Of a stretch of 64,000 nucleotides of DNA, positions 1-11,090 are shown in pieces (within the stretch, counting starts at the first letter, position 1; each line of letters opens with the position of its first letter). Location: positions 682,001 to 746,000 of the forward strand of contig JAPYXD010000680.1 of the NCBI GenBank assembly GCA_030998225.1. Direction: 5' to 3'. Origin of the DNA: Diplolepis rosae (Eukaryota; Arthropoda; Insecta; Hymenoptera; Diplolepididae). Made by a program: the position numbers and the translations under genes. The notes below the pieces were generated by a model. The model made no database searches. It worked only from the letters and a program-made list of their open reading frames with translations, and had not been told where the DNA came from.

Positions 1-430
1 AAATCAACAATTCAACTTTTCGTCTAAAATATACATGATACGAATTATATATTACGGGACAAAATTGTTTATTTCAAAGATCTAAAAATTTGCTGCCAAC
101 TATTTTTTCATAGGAGTTACATCTTTTGTTTATTAATGAAAAATGTTATTAAAACTAAAAAGTTTTCATTTACAAAAAAAACTATACGAGATACAAAAAA
201 TATAAGGAAACAAAATTGTTCTTTTAGAAAAGATCTACAAATTTGCTGAGGACCATTTCTTCATAGAAGTTATATTTTTTTTGTTTATTCATCAAAAACG
301 ATTTTACAGAAATAAAAAATTCAGTTTTTTCGCCAAAATATACTGGACACGGAAAAAATGTTAAGAAACAAATTTTTTTATTTCAAAAAGATCCACAACT
401 TTGATTTAAACAAAATTTAAAAAAACGACT
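1..430 (+). repeat. 154-bp satellite, three diverged units
   Basis: About three head-to-tail units. The marker word (tacGAGATACgga and variants) recurs at about 37, 190 and 346, giving a period near 154 bp. Each unit also carries AAATTGTTTATTTCAAA, AGATCTACAAATTTGCTG and TTTTTTCATAGGAGTTA. Related arrays lie at 4986-5330, 20086-21010 and 44255-44600, and in reverse at 40835-41480 and 50820-51345. No coding potential is seen. Confidence 0.75.
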
Positions 431-1230
431 CTGCCTAGAAATGATTCATATTAAAAAAAATAATAATTCAATTAACTTCAGAACAGATATTGAAAATTTA
501 AATGACATTTATTCTAATATAATTAAATTAATTAATTAATCTATTTACATATTTATTGATTTTTTAATAATTTTTTTAAAAAATAATTTTTTGAATTCAA
601 AATTTTTTCCCGCCTAACAATATCATAACCGATCTTAACCTAGCATCCTATTTACATTTCTAATTAGTCATCATGGATCCTCCATGATGTTAACTGCCTT
701 TAATTTTAAATTCATACGTTACAAAAGTAAAAAACATGTAAGTTAAATACTAATTTTTAATTTAATACATTTTCTTAAGAGATAAATTAATACTATATTC
801 CTAAGCTGAATAGTATTATAATTTAAAGTCTTTTTTCAAAATTCACATATCATCTTCTCTACATAACCTACAAAATGGAAATAAGTTTTTAAACAATTTT
901 AAAACTAATATATAAAATAATATTATTATTTAAAAAAATAAGAAATGGATCATAAGAAATATATCTCCTGGAATTTTTAATATGATGAATTCTTTACAAA
1001 CAGTTTTTAATAACAATGTACTATGTTTACTACGAAAAATGAATGTTCCACTACGTCACTAATAACAATGTCTACACGCGTTTGTATATATCTGAATTTT
1101 TGAACACAATGTAAGCCGATACAACGATTTTTTAAAGGTAACAATGTTCTGATATTTTTTACTATAGGTTAGGATTTTAATTTGTCTGTTTATCTGTTTA
1201 TGTAATTCTATCATGGTTTTACAATTTTTA
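431..1230. other. AT-rich DNA, no gene seen
   Basis: Very AT-rich, with homopolymer runs and no open frame of persuasive composition. No inverted repeat or known element was found. Confidence 0.5.
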
Positions 1231-1268
1231 GTCTTGATAAGGACTGAGAAATCAGTCGAAACGTTGAC
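1231..1268 (+). ncRNA. hammerhead-ribozyme-like motif, degenerate
   Basis: TTGATAAG is followed by the hairpin GACTGA-GAAA-TCAGTC and then GAAACGTT. This follows the order of a hammerhead core (CUGAUGA, stem II, GAAA), but two conserved core bases differ (CTGATGA is TTGATAA), so self-cleavage is unlikely. A second copy lies at 43787-43821. Both copies are followed within about 120 bp by AGAAAGGCCATC or GGAAAGGCCATC, so the motif belongs to a dispersed repeat. Hammerhead motifs are known in Penelope-like elements and retrozymes. Assignment to either is inference. Confidence 0.4.
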
Positions 1269-2385
1269 TTTCAACAGGAATGAAATATATTTAAATTTTA
1301 AATGATTTTAAAATGAGATATTATTTTCCTGCATAACATCTATCTAAAAAAATACCAGAAAGGCCATCATCCTCAACTATAACTGGTAACAACTAAACGA
1401 GTTTTTCTAACTTTGATTTAAACCATTTTCTCATAGGAGTTTTTTCAAATACGTACGATAATGACTTTCCGTCCCGGCAAAATTCTCTTTCCTCCTTTAT
1501 TATCAAATAACATAAAAACTATGAGTATCGTAATTACGACCTTACAGTATTTTAAGCAACTTGATACACATAGCCGTCTTTTAATATTTATCTCTAATTT
1601 TAATAATTCATCCAAAAAAGTGTCAACGGTAATGACGAAATCGTGAGACAAACTTCGAAATTTTCTTATCTACGTTCACTTTGCTTGTTAAGAGTTCAAT
1701 AGTCTTATTTATGTTTTCAAAAATATGAACAATATGACAAAAATAAGACATTTTTAAGCCATTTTTTCAGAAGTAATAAAAATAAAAGGATTCTCGAATT
1801 TTTTCCACCTTTGAACAATAATGGAAGTTCGTCCACAAAAATTTATCAAGTGGAGGTCTTCGACAAAATTTCAGTGGAGTTGATATGTGAAAAATTTTGA
1901 ACAATTCTAAATTTTTATGGGATACGAAACGCAAGATGGAGAGAGCATTTAATAAGAACGTTATTGCTTTATATACGATAAAACGTCGTTCACTTATACA
2001 GGAATGCAAAATTCGTACAGATGAGGGAGACTCCATGGATACGTGCCCCACGCTTTGGGGTGCGAAAATTCGCAAGATTAAAAATGTAGAAATATGCGCT
2101 GTGTAGGAGTAAAATATAACAGTCTCATTCTCCTGTCAAATTATAGAGATTTACTCTTTATTGCCACGATTTTATTTTGACATCCTAGTTCGTTAATATG
2201 CCAATCAACATAATACTTTTTTCACGAAAAAGCAACATTCTAATCTAAAAAATTTTATTTTGTAAAATGTATTTTGATCTACCTTATTTTTAAAAAAATG
2301 ATGATTTCAGTGTGAAACTGGTGGGCGCAAATAAAATAAATATATTATTTCAATAATAAAATATAACAACCCTAAAGAAATTTAT
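1269..2385. other. AT-rich DNA, no gene seen
   Basis: Short overlapping frames occur on both strands around 1.45-2.1 kb, but none resembles a known protein or shows splice or start context. I see nothing else. Confidence 0.45.
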
Positions 2386-2522
2386 TGTGGCCCTGTCCGG
2401 GACCAGATCAAAAATCCTAAATCGGGGATAAATCGCACGACCCGACCGTGGCCAGACCTGGCCTCCCAAGGTCTAATCGGGTTGTAATCGGGGCCTCGTC
2501 AGACCCGATTTGGCCATATTTT
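2386..2522. repeat. GC-rich cluster of GGCC / AATCGGG words
   Basis: A 135-bp island much richer in GC than its surroundings. It is built of short words such as GGCCCTG, CCGGGACCAG, CAGACCTGGCC, AATCGGG and CAGACCCGATTTGGCC. The same vocabulary occurs at 19045-19410, and a related one forms the arms of the element at 37610-38956. It is probably one arm or a relic of such an element. Confidence 0.55.
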
Positions 2523-2680
2523 TCATATTTTTATTTGCAATTATTTGTTGTGTGTCGCAAAATTGTTCAAATCCAAGCAATATTTGTATTTCTCTTGTAG
2601 AAAACTTCAAGAAACTATACTTCTAGTTCTAGTTCAGTAGAATGACTAATAAAACAACAACTTTTTGGCAAGATTCGAAT

Positions 2681-2764
2681 TCATTCATCAACATAGTCTC
2701 CTTCAAGAGTGATACGTTCATTCCAACGCTTCTCTAACATTTCGATGCCTTTTTTGTAGAACTA
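2681..2764 (-). pseudogene. mariner transposase, C-terminal relic
   Basis: Translating the minus strand gives the standard end of a mariner transposase: FYKKGIEMLEKRW, then ERITLEGDYVDE and a stop. The homologous end of the mariner at 59658-60707 is nearly the same, so only the last 27 or so codons survive. Upstream (above 2765) the frame meets a stop, and the sequence passes into the repeat at 2775-3275. It is not functional. Confidence 0.85.
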
Positions 2765-2774
2765 TTTTATGTTA

Positions 2775-3275
2775 TCTTAAAATTGCAAAAAATGTACTGA
2801 ACATTCTGGAATTTTTCTTAAAATGATGGAACTCAACTGAATTTCCATTAAATTTATATTAAAAACACAAAAATTTAAGTCTTTTTATTCAATTCATCTT
2901 AAAATGATTAAACTCACGAAATTTATATTATATGTGACTGCATAAAACTGTTTACACAAAACCTAAAATTAATGTAAAAATTTCTGTTGAAAGTTTCAGT
3001 CTTGCAATACAGGTCGCGGAATATTAAGCAATTTTTAGCTGAAAATGGAGAGTTTTTCTTAAAGTCACTAAGAAATAACTAAATTTTCTCAAAGTTTTTT
3101 CCAATTCTGCGAATTTATAAGTGCATCAAACTTCAGTTACATTTTTCGGAAAATTCCGATGGAAATTTCTATTCTTTAGATCCGAATTAGTGAAATATAC
3201 TGCGAATCAGTGTTTATGTATTATTTTTCAGTACATTTAACTGATTCATATACAAACCTTAACAGTGCATCTGAA
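2775..3275. repeat. repeat family with ACTGAA-rich arms, copy 1
   Basis: Starts with TTAAAATTGCAAAAAATGTACTGAA. A second copy at 54845-55260 matches it for about 100 bp at the start (TCTGGAATTTTTCTTAA versus TCTGAAATTTTTCTTAA). The ends are loosely inverted: AAATGTACTGAA on the left and TTCAGTACATTT near 3230. The interior is dense in AACTGAA and TCAGTTAC words. No gene was seen. Confidence 0.5.
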
Positions 3276-3340
3276 GCACCTAGTTACCTGTTTTAATTAA
3301 AAATATAACACGTTAAAAAAATTCATCCTGGAAATATTAA

Positions 3341-4005
3341 GGTAGTTCGATCACGAAAATCAGACCTCAGGAAAAAATAGATAATTTTTCTTTCAAGAAT
3401 AGCAATATTATTATTGAAGGGCTAATTTGAAAGAAAAAAGATTATTTTTCATGAAAAAAATTTGAAACACAAAAATATAATTTTATTAATAAGTTTTATT
3501 TTTGCCCAAACTTATTTTCTTATCGCTTCGAGCCAAATTTTTAAAAATGATGCAATTCTAATAAATCACAGTTAATTTTTTTAGGAAGGAGATTCTCTAC
3601 AACTTGACCCTTTCCAATTTTTGAAAATGAATTCTTTAATGACTGAAATTAGAAAAAAACAATTTTTTAAAACAAAGTTTTTATAAACAAATTGCTGTAT
3701 TTGATAATAATTAATTCAATTTAAAAAATAGGAAACGATCATGTTGTAGAGAATTTTTTACCTAAGAAAATGAACCGTGATTTATTAAAATTGCATCATT
3801 TTTAAAAATTTGGCTCGAAGAAATAAAAAAATAAGTTAGGGCAAAAATAAAATTTATTAATAAAATTATTTTTTGTGTTTCAAATCTTTTTCATGAAAAA
3901 TAATCTTTTCACTTTCAAATTAGCCCTTCAATAATAATATTGCTGTTCTTAAAATCAAAATTATCTATTTTTGCCTGAGGTTCTAATTTTCGTGAACGAA
4001 CTACC
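3341..4005. mobile_element. TTAA-flanked palindromic element, copy 1 (665 bp)
   Basis: A nearly complete inverted repeat: the left half begins GGTAGTTCGATCACGAAAAT and the right half ends in its complement, CGTGAACGAACTACC. It is flanked by TTAA on both sides (3337-3340 and 4006-4009). Five relatives occur in the window, four with the same TTAA flanks. The TTAA duplication suggests a non-autonomous relative of piggyBac-type transposons. No open frame is present. Confidence 0.85.
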
Positions 4006-4009
4006 TTAA

Positions 4010-4985
4010 AGAATTTATTTTTCACCAAATTAAAAAAATAAGGGACAAGAGCCATAAAAAATGTTTACCCGACACACCCTACAATCCTTAAATGAAAAAT
4101 TTATAAGTTGCATCAATGTAGATCCTAATTTGATTTTACAAAAATATAATTGAAGCTTGTAAAATATGAAAATCGAACATCACCAGACAAACATTGATAG
4201 ATAATTGAGTTAAGTGTGAAAACTCGTTTAAGTGCTTAAATGGCAATCACCTTTCCTATACGTTGGTATTTCCATGAAGGAAACTACAATTCAACGATGT
4301 TAACAAAATTGCTTTAGTAATCGATAATTTAAAGGATAAACAACTAGTTTATTCAATGAAAATGGGCTTTTTATTTGCTTTAATGAAGCGGAATCTTGTA
4401 GAATGTTGATTTCTTGGCAATCAAGCAGAATCTCATAAACTGAAAGAGACGAAACCTAATACATGATAATGGACACGAATCAGGTGGCCGAAGGATGGTC
4501 AAAGTATAGACCTATATAGGCTTTCGTAACGACGATAGTGAGCAATCAATGCCCTGCTTGATAGGCATCAGATGCAGTAATAATGTGCGATTATGCGAAA
4601 CTACGTATGTTCGTAAATTAACGGTTGCACATCCATAAATGGCTAATATTCAGATTCGCGTGATTGTTCCCAGGAACGCTGAGATTAATGTCATTATTGT
4701 TCCATCGATCGAGTTTCGTAGTCTATCCTGTGTTTTGTGACAAGATAAATACAAGTGCAGGATGAATAAATATTAAATTATAATTAATTATTTCTTCAAA
4801 AATTACCGAATTTTTTTCCAAAGTTGAGGATATGAAGAAATGTCGATATATATTTGTTTAGATTTTCATCATATGAGAAGGTATATTAATTTAATGTGAT
4901 TTACTTCAAATTTTCATTAAATTCTCGAGGGCCCATAAGGAAAAGATGAGTTTGATAATCAGACATTTTTGACCAACATTTCTGG
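4010..4985. other. single-copy DNA, possible conserved non-coding block
   Basis: No repeat or element detected. The section 4440-4760 has a more balanced base composition and no homopolymer runs. It could be a conserved non-coding or regulatory sequence of a gene outside the window. No open frame supports coding. Confidence 0.35.
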
Positions 4986-5330
4986 CTTTATTCATCAAAC
5001 ACGTTCCTCTAAAAGTCAAAAATTGAATTTAACTGCCAAAATATACGAGTTATGGAAAAAATATTAATAACAAAATTGTTTATTTCAAGGAGATTTATAA
5101 ATTTGCTGCCAACCATTTGTTCATAGGAATTATGTGTTTTGTTTATTAATAAAAAACGTTATTGAAAATAGAAAGTACAAAATATATAGATTTACTTCAG
5201 ACAAGTTTCTAATAAAACCAAATAGCCTTTTTTCAGACGTGAAAAATTTTATTAGAAATGAACAATTCCTTTTTTCACAAAAACCATGTGAGATATGATA
5301 CAAATGTTATTTTATGAGTAATAATTGTTT
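4986..5330 (+). repeat. 154-bp satellite, short diverged array
   Basis: Carries the family words CATCAAACACGTT, ATATACGAGTTATGG, GATTTATAAATTTGCTG and ACCATGTGAGATATG. About two units, with one disrupted near 5170-5250. Confidence 0.6.
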
Positions 5331-5634
5331 TGAAAATTATTGTGTATTCGCCTCAAAAGGGTCTTCAGCAAATTTTTCTTCCTTTTTTTGATATTTGAAA
5401 AAAGACAAGAGATTTCAGTAATTTAAAAATATTACTGGAATTTACATAGAGTTCCAAGGAATTGCAAAAATATGTTACGTCTCAATTCTTACTCGCAAAA
5501 ATAAAATAGTTGAATATATTATTTGCTAATGTTTACACATCACATTACAAGTTGCGAAGGTAAAAGGAATAATATGCTGCTGGAATTATAAAATTTCTAT
5601 CCTATTTGACTGAACTTCCATCATCTTGTTTTCT
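5331..5634. other. AT-rich DNA, no feature
   Basis: Nothing recognised. Probably a degraded continuation of the neighbouring satellite. Confidence 0.4.
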
Positions 5635-5800
5635 TTTTCAGATATTTGGAAAAAAATCAATTATTTTAAGTATATAATTTATTAGACAGTTACAGAAATG
5701 TATACAGAGAATCGAACGATGAGAATGTGCTTCTTAAGCCTGATAGAGTCTTAGTAAATGGAATTTCTTCTTTCATTTGAAAACAAAAACAAATTTAGTT
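5635..5800 (-). repeat. fragment of Penelope-tail-like repeat
   Basis: TTACAGAAATGTATACAGAGAATCG followed by GATGAGAATGTGCTTCTTAAG matches 8095-8165 and, inverted, 40690-40790. At 40.4-40.8 kb this sequence follows a Penelope-type GIY-YIG reading frame, so it is probably the 3' tail of that element. Here it is truncated and has lost the CG-rich palindrome. Confidence 0.5.
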
Positions 5801-6414
5801 ATTTGTACTTTCACATTGACAAGGGGAAAATATCCATGAGATATATGGATTAAGGGGATATTTTAGTCAAGAACTTTGAAAAAATCGTTTTTTTCTGAAA
5901 AGTTACTGTATGATTCAAGAATATTTATTCCATCAGTTATAATTTTCCTGGAGAAAGTTTTATAACACTTACAAGCCATTAGGCCCGTAATTTTCATTGA
6001 TATTTTCTCACACCCTTAACTTTGGAACAAATCCGATAATTTCTGAAGAAGTAACACATCAAAGCATAAACTTGACAAGATCCTAATTTCTGGATCTTTT
6101 AATTTCTTAATTTTAAATTCTGTTCGTTTTTTACTTGTAAATTGAGACTCAATTAACACGAAAGATGAACATACTACCTATAAAAAATTCAAGATATCAT
6201 AGAGCTAAAAAGTTAAATCTTATTTTTTGGATATTTTTAACTCTATAGATTTATATTTAATGTCATTATTTAATTTTCCAGTTTTTCAATCCCTTAGAAC
6301 TTTTCCAAATACGCATAATCAATGAAAACTTAATATTAATTAGAACGAAAGTTGTTTAATTTATTGATTTATACTTAAATTATTGATTATTACTTTATTT
6401 AGCAATTATATCAA
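5801..6414. other. AT-rich DNA, no feature
   Basis: No reading frame or repeat of note. Confidence 0.4.
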
Positions 6415-7345
6415 TTACTGAGAAAACGGTTTTGCTTGACCAAACAAAATTTTGTTGCCACAACAAAATAATTTTTTTGTTATTTGTGCAACAAAACTGT
6501 TTTGTTGATGTAACAAAAATGTTCTGTTGGTCTAAAAAAACTCTTTTGTTGGCCTAACAAAATGGTTTTGTTGAGGCAAAGAAATATTTTTATTAGCCCA
6601 ATAAATCATTTGTTAGTCTTGTTGTCCTAACAAAATACTTTTGTTCTTTTGAAATAATGTGATTTCGCAGCTTTGTTTCAAATTCTATTTGAATTCCAAG
6701 CACTTTATTTTCTAAAAGTTTTTCAAGGAAGGAACTGCTGGGCATGAGAGTCTCAAATGCTTCTTTATCTATACCTTGCTCTAAAAAGCAAAAAGTTAAG
6801 TCTTAATATATTTAACAATTTAATTTAAGATATATATAAAAAGTATTTAAAAATAATAAAATGTATAACGATGAATATATCTAGGTTAACATTTTGACTA
6901 TACTTAATAGTTACTTTTGAAGGTGTCAATGAGGCACCTTAAACCCCAGTCCTCTAGAAGTCGTCTCGTTTTCTTGTCTGTCATATTATTTAAATTACAC
7001 ATCACATACAATCGACTAACGAAAATATATTTCAATCGAGCATAGAGAATAACAGTGGCATCCGTCATATTAGACATGAACGTGCTCACGTCTCCGGCTA
7101 ACAATAAGTGAACATGCATGCGTGATCGCGTATCTAATTAGTCTAACTAAACAGTTTTGTTGGCTCAACAAAACTTTGTTCAGGCCAACAAAATAATACT
7201 CAACAAAATAAATGTATGTCAACAACACAATATTTTGTTGGCCCAACAAAATAATTTTGTGATAACAACCAAAATTTTGTAATATCAACAAAAACTGCTT
7301 AACAAAACGTTTTTGTTGTGATGCCTAAATTTTGTTTTCAGTGAT
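6415..7345. mobile_element. foldback element with TTTTGTTGG/CCAACAAAA arms
   Basis: Two arms (about 6415-6660 and 7140-7345) are filled with copies of TTTTGTTG and CAACAAAA, often as TTTTGTTGG-CCTAACAAAA palindromes. The outer ends are inverted: TACTGAGAAAAC on the left, and CACTGAAAACAAAATTT read inward from the right. Between the arms lie about 480 bp of non-repetitive DNA with a predicted spliced gene on the minus strand (6593-6984). The arms look like arrays of binding sites for a transposase supplied elsewhere. The superfamily is unassigned; ends beginning CACTG would fit a CACTA/Mirage-like group, but the target-site duplication is unclear. Confidence 0.7.
6593..6984 (-). CDS. predicted two-exon SAM-like domain protein inside a foldback element
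   Basis: Exon 1 runs from ATG at 6984 to 6915. A 134-bp intron has a GTAACT donor at 6914 and a TTGCTTTTTAG acceptor ending at 6781. Exon 2 runs from 6780 to a TAA at 6593, giving 85 residues. The protein begins MTDKKTRRLLEDWGLRCLID and continues TFKKQGIDKEAFETL. This matches the LLxxWGL..LI..FKxxxID..AF..L start of the SAM-like domain common in small insect proteins. The next segment (LEKLLENKVLGIQIEFETKL) occupies the place of the usual L..LLP..G..I.F...L. The last 20 residues are encoded by the repeat arm itself. An AATAAA overlaps the stop region (6590-6594). SAM domains mediate protein contacts; the function here is unknown. The intron join and family call come from reading the sequence and are not confirmed by transcripts. 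It could be a captured host exon pair or an accessory gene of the element. Confidence 0.5.
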
Positions 7346-7562
7346 AGCACGCAGAAAAATATAAAATTTGTACAACTTCCTATTTTTATTGCACAACAAT
7401 TTCATAACTTCGCGAAGGTATTACCATTGTTTTCGGGCTATAATAAATATTAATCAATGCCAAAAATAACATAAAGTAATAATATTACATAATCTAGTAC
7501 CCCATGACTCATTTTTCAAATTGATTGTGAATGATAGGTATGGTAAACTTTAGTACGTCTAT
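7346..7562. other. AT-rich spacer
   Basis: No feature seen. Confidence 0.4.
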
Positions 7563-7775
7563 TTATTGCTCGTTTATGTCAATCTCGACACATTTTTCAC
7601 CGAAACGTAGAATCCCATGATGAATCTCTCCAATCGAATGGCAATTAAAAACGACTGTACCGGAAAATGGAGCATTTTTCATTTCTGGAAATCGGATGAT
7701 ATCGATGCTTTTCTTGGCAATCGTGATATAGAAAACGTTGTTCAACTTTTTGAAGTATATTAGCAAAGTTTGCAA
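7563..7775 (-). CDS. unrecognised small open frame
   Basis: A 70-codon frame whose amino-acid composition is more protein-like than most random frames here. It includes KKSIDIIRFPEMKNAPFSG and HHGILRFGEKCVEIDINEQ before the stop. The start is uncertain, since upstream sequence is AT-rich and a splice acceptor could lie there. No family is recognised. It sits just beyond the foldback element at 6415-7345 and might be a terminal exon or pseudogene fragment. It may equally be chance. Confidence 0.25.
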   Translation of the reverse strand: MQTLLIYFKKLNNVFYITIAKKSIDIIRFPEMKNAPFSGTVVFNCHSIGEIHHGILRFGEKCVEIDINEQ

Positions 7776-8039
7776 AATAAAGAAATGCCCACTAATTATA
7801 TAAGTTTCACCTCAGTGTTTATCTGTCACACACACGGAGAAACATTTTATAGCAAACTATTTTTTATTTTATAATAATAATTCGAAAAAATATTAGGAAT
7901 CTAGGGAAAATCAAAGTGCAATGGTAATTGTTCCTAGCGGATTGGAAATTTCTCGCAGTCAAAATGATATGAAACTTTAGTATAGATTATAGTAAAGTTT
8001 GATACAATCTATGGTAAATTATCATATAGATCATCTATT
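7776..8039. other. AT-rich DNA, no feature
   Basis: CACACGGAGAAACATTTTAT near 7830 resembles the CACGGAGAAA ends of miniature elements elsewhere, but no partner end was found. Confidence 0.3.
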
Positions 8040-8400
8040 CTTTTTTAGATGTTTGGAAGAAAATATATTTTTTTAAACCATTTAAATTATTAGAAAGTTA
8101 CAGAAATGTATACAGAAAATCGAGCGCGAAGCGCAAGTTTCATGATGAGAATGTGTTCCTTAAGGCTGATAGAACGTTAAGTAAATTTAATTTCCTTTCT
8201 CATTTGAAATCAAAAACAAATTTAGTAACTTTGAGAAAATGTAATTTACAACTACAATATTATAAAATTGACTTGAGCTTCAGTATCAAATTACAGGAAA
8301 TAAACTTGAATTCATGCGAAGAATATAAGACCAAGCGCGAAACGCGACGATCGAATCGCCCGCGATGTAGGCAGATTTTTTTTATTTTCTATTGTTTTTT
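8040..8400 (-). repeat. Penelope-tail-like repeat with CG-rich palindromes
   Basis: The inverse of 40433-40830. Shared words, read on the minus strand, are CTGCCTACATCGCGGGCGA, TTTGATACTGAAGCTCAAG, GAACACATTCTCATCATGA and the palindrome-rich CTTGCGCTTCGCGCTCG. A truncated element copy lacking the protein-coding part. Confidence 0.6.
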
Positions 8401-8455
8401 TAACCCATGAATATCGAATAAGAACACTGAATCGATAAGGGATACATAACCTTAA

Positions 8456-9100
8456 GGTATTTCATCCACGAAAATTAGACCTCAGGCAAAAATAGATAAT
8501 TTTCTTTTCAAGAATAGCAATCTTATTATTGAATGGCTAATTTTAAAGATAAAAGATTATTTTCCAATAAAAAAATTGGAAATGCATTTAATAAATTTTA
8601 TTTTTACCCGAACTTTTTTTCTTATTGCTTCATACCAAATTTTCAAAAATGATTTGATTCTAATAAATCAAGAATCATTTTTTTTCAGGAAAAGGAATCT
8701 TCACAACTTTGCCGTTTTCAATTTTTGGAAATAAATTCTTTAATGGCAGAAACCATTAAAAATCAATTATCGAAAAGAAAATTCTTATAAACAAATTGCT
8801 GAATTTAGTAATAATTTATTTATTTTGTAAAATTGGAAACGGTTAAGTTGTAGAGAATCTTTTTCCTGAAAAAATGATTCGTGATTAATTAAAATCAAAT
8901 AATTTTTTTTTGATGCGATAAGAAAAAAAGTTCGGATAAAAATTAATTTTGTTCTATACATAATTCTTCTGCATTTCAAATTTTGTTCATGGAAAATAAT
9001 CTTTTCTCTTTCAAACTAGCCCTCCAATAATAATATTTCTATTCTTGAAAGCAAAATTATCTTTTTGTGCCTAAGGTCTAATTTTCGTAGATGAACTACC
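8456..9100. mobile_element. TTAA-flanked palindromic element, copy 2 (645 bp)
   Basis: Begins GGTATTTCATCCACGAAAAT and ends GTAGATGAACTACC, with TTAA at 8452-8455 and 9101-9104. Same family as 3341-4005. The halves are inverted copies of each other. No coding potential. Confidence 0.85.
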
Positions 9101-9115
9101 TTAAGGTTAAGATCC

Positions 9116-9200
9116 ACGGTATGTTATATAATTTATATATATAATAATTAATAATTATAATAATTATAATAATTTATATATATATTTATATATATTATAT
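9116..9200. repeat. ATATAATT microsatellite
   Basis: Runs of TATATAATAATTAATAATTA and ATATATATTTATATATAT. Confidence 0.8.
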
Positions 9201-9376
9201 AATTTCCTCATTTTGCTTATAATGTTCAAAAATCATTGAAGATTAATATCCAAATTGTGAATTATTAGCAATTGCTAAATAATTTTGGCATCAAAAATCC
9301 ATCTACTTAATTTCAATCGAGAATAGTCAAGAGCTTTCCTAATTGCAGCGTCAATTCACTCTACGGATTATTCAAA

Positions 9377-9583
9377 TCAATGCACTGTTTCAACTCTCAA
9401 GAGACTCATCAGAAAATACGCTGCAATTACCATTAAAGGTCTGAATGTGAAGAAGGCGTTACCGAGCAAGAGAATAAACATTCTCATATTGAGAGTGTCC
9501 TCCATTTCATATTTTAAATTACAATATTGCATCGTACTTGGGATGTAAAAGGGAACAAACCGGTTATAAATCAAGACCCAATT
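9377..9583 (-). CDS. unrecognised open frame with hydrophobic segment
   Basis: A frame reading FQNWVLIYNRFVPFYIPST, then MEDTLNMRMFILLLGNAFF and PLMVIAAYFLMSLLR before a stop. Two hydrophobic stretches could be membrane helices. An AG following a pyrimidine stretch near 9590 could be a splice acceptor. I do not recognise a family. It could be a decayed exon of a membrane protein or a chance frame. Confidence 0.2.
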   Translation of the reverse strand, partial: NWVLIYNRFVPFYIPSTMQYCNLKYEMEDTLNMRMFILLLGNAFFTFRPLMVIAAYFLMSLLRVETVH

Positions 9584-9600
9584 CTGGAAAGCTACTGATA

Positions 9601-11060
9601 AACTTTTTTAATTACTGACCAGTGCCTGTCAAGGAAATATAGCAAGTGCCTAAAAACAAATGTAACAAGTATAATTGGTTTAACTTTTATATTTTATATG
9701 AAGATCCATTGCTTTAAAAATTTTTAACTTGTTTTACTTTAGGGATCATTGTGTTCTTCATCGAATTAATTTGTATATTATTAATTTTTTTGACATTTTC
9801 CAAAAATGTTATCTTTTTATTCTCTATACTTTTCTTAGTATGTGTGATTTTCTGTGTTTGTTGCAACATATGTTTGAATAAAATCTAAAGTATTAGATAC
9901 AGGCCTTTAAAAGTTTTACCACTTATTCTTCATTATATTAACAATATTTTTGGGTATGGAAAGCAGTCTAGCTAAAAAAATAACTACAAAAATGTTTTTC
10001 TTATATTTTAGGATATTTTTATTTATTTATTTGTAACTTTTCTTTTAGTCATGTTACCTTATTTCTCATACAAAAAAAGTTTCTACACATTGTAAGGAAA
10101 AAAATAAAAAAAAATTCATAACAATTGGACAAAAAACAAAAAAGTAATTTGAAGTAAAAAAATGCTCTAAAAACTCAAAATTTCTGATTTAAAAATACAA
10201 GAAGGGGCTGGAATTAAAAAAAAGCCAAAAACTTTTCTAAATAAAAGTACTAAGAAAAAAAAATATATGGAAGGTCTAAACTCAAAAAGTAAAAATAATA
10301 AAGGTGGCGAATCAAGTGAGTATTAACGTAGTTGTGACGTAACATGACCAGTCCTATAGTATAAAGGTGGGTATATATTTAGACGAGAAAAAAGTAGTTA
10401 ATTTCCAGGAATTTTTTAAACTGCGAAATAATTGTTCTGCGTTTATGGAACTGAAGGTATAGTTTAGTTGTATATTTAAGTATACTAAACAATTTATTTT
10501 ATTTTATTTATTTTGAAAATGGCGGATCTGTGGCACAGTGTTTCAGGAAGGTTGCCGCGGGAGTTGTGAATCGGCGTCCAGTGTATAACTGAATATAATT
10601 AAAGTGAAGAAAATGTAAATTTAGAAGAACGGCATGCATTAAAAAAAAGTCAAAATTTTACGTAAATTCTCTGTAAAATTTTACTAAAGGAAGTCGTTCT
10701 TCTTCATAGTCTCTCAAAAACAATTCAATTCAAATAGAAAATAATAATTTTATTAATATCTCTGAAAAATTTTAACAAAATCGGTTAAATATTTGTTGAG
10801 TAATCCTGCACGCCACTTTCGAAAATGCAGTTTTGAGAAAAACGCGTTTCAAGTTCTGACACGTAAAAAAGGTCCATATAATAATTTAGATTTTTCGTAA
10901 AGCTGATTCGCCTCCATTTATTGTTCCCTTCTGGCTTTACGGGCTTCTTTCGTCACTGAAAGGCTGCGCCGCTCATTTCACTGCATTCGCCTCTGAAATA
11001 TTATAGACATATAATTATATCGTTTGGAAATTTAAAAAAAGTAATTTTTTATCGTTCTAA
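9601..11060. other. AT-rich intergenic DNA with scattered repeat pieces
   Basis: About 10320-10370 (ACGTAGTTGTGACGTAAC) recurs at 62175-62195. About 10795-10860 (AATCCTGCACGCCAC, then TTTTGAGAAAAACGCG) resembles 16245-16295 inside the TTAA element. The block 10500-10600 is more GC-rich, with ATGGCGGATCTG. No gene is supported. Confidence 0.4.
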
Positions 11061-11084
11061 ATATATATATATATATATATATCC
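11061..11084. repeat. (AT)n microsatellite
   Basis: Eleven or so perfect AT dinucleotides, directly before the TTAA flank of the next element. Confidence 0.9.
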
Positions 11085-11090
11085 CCTTAA

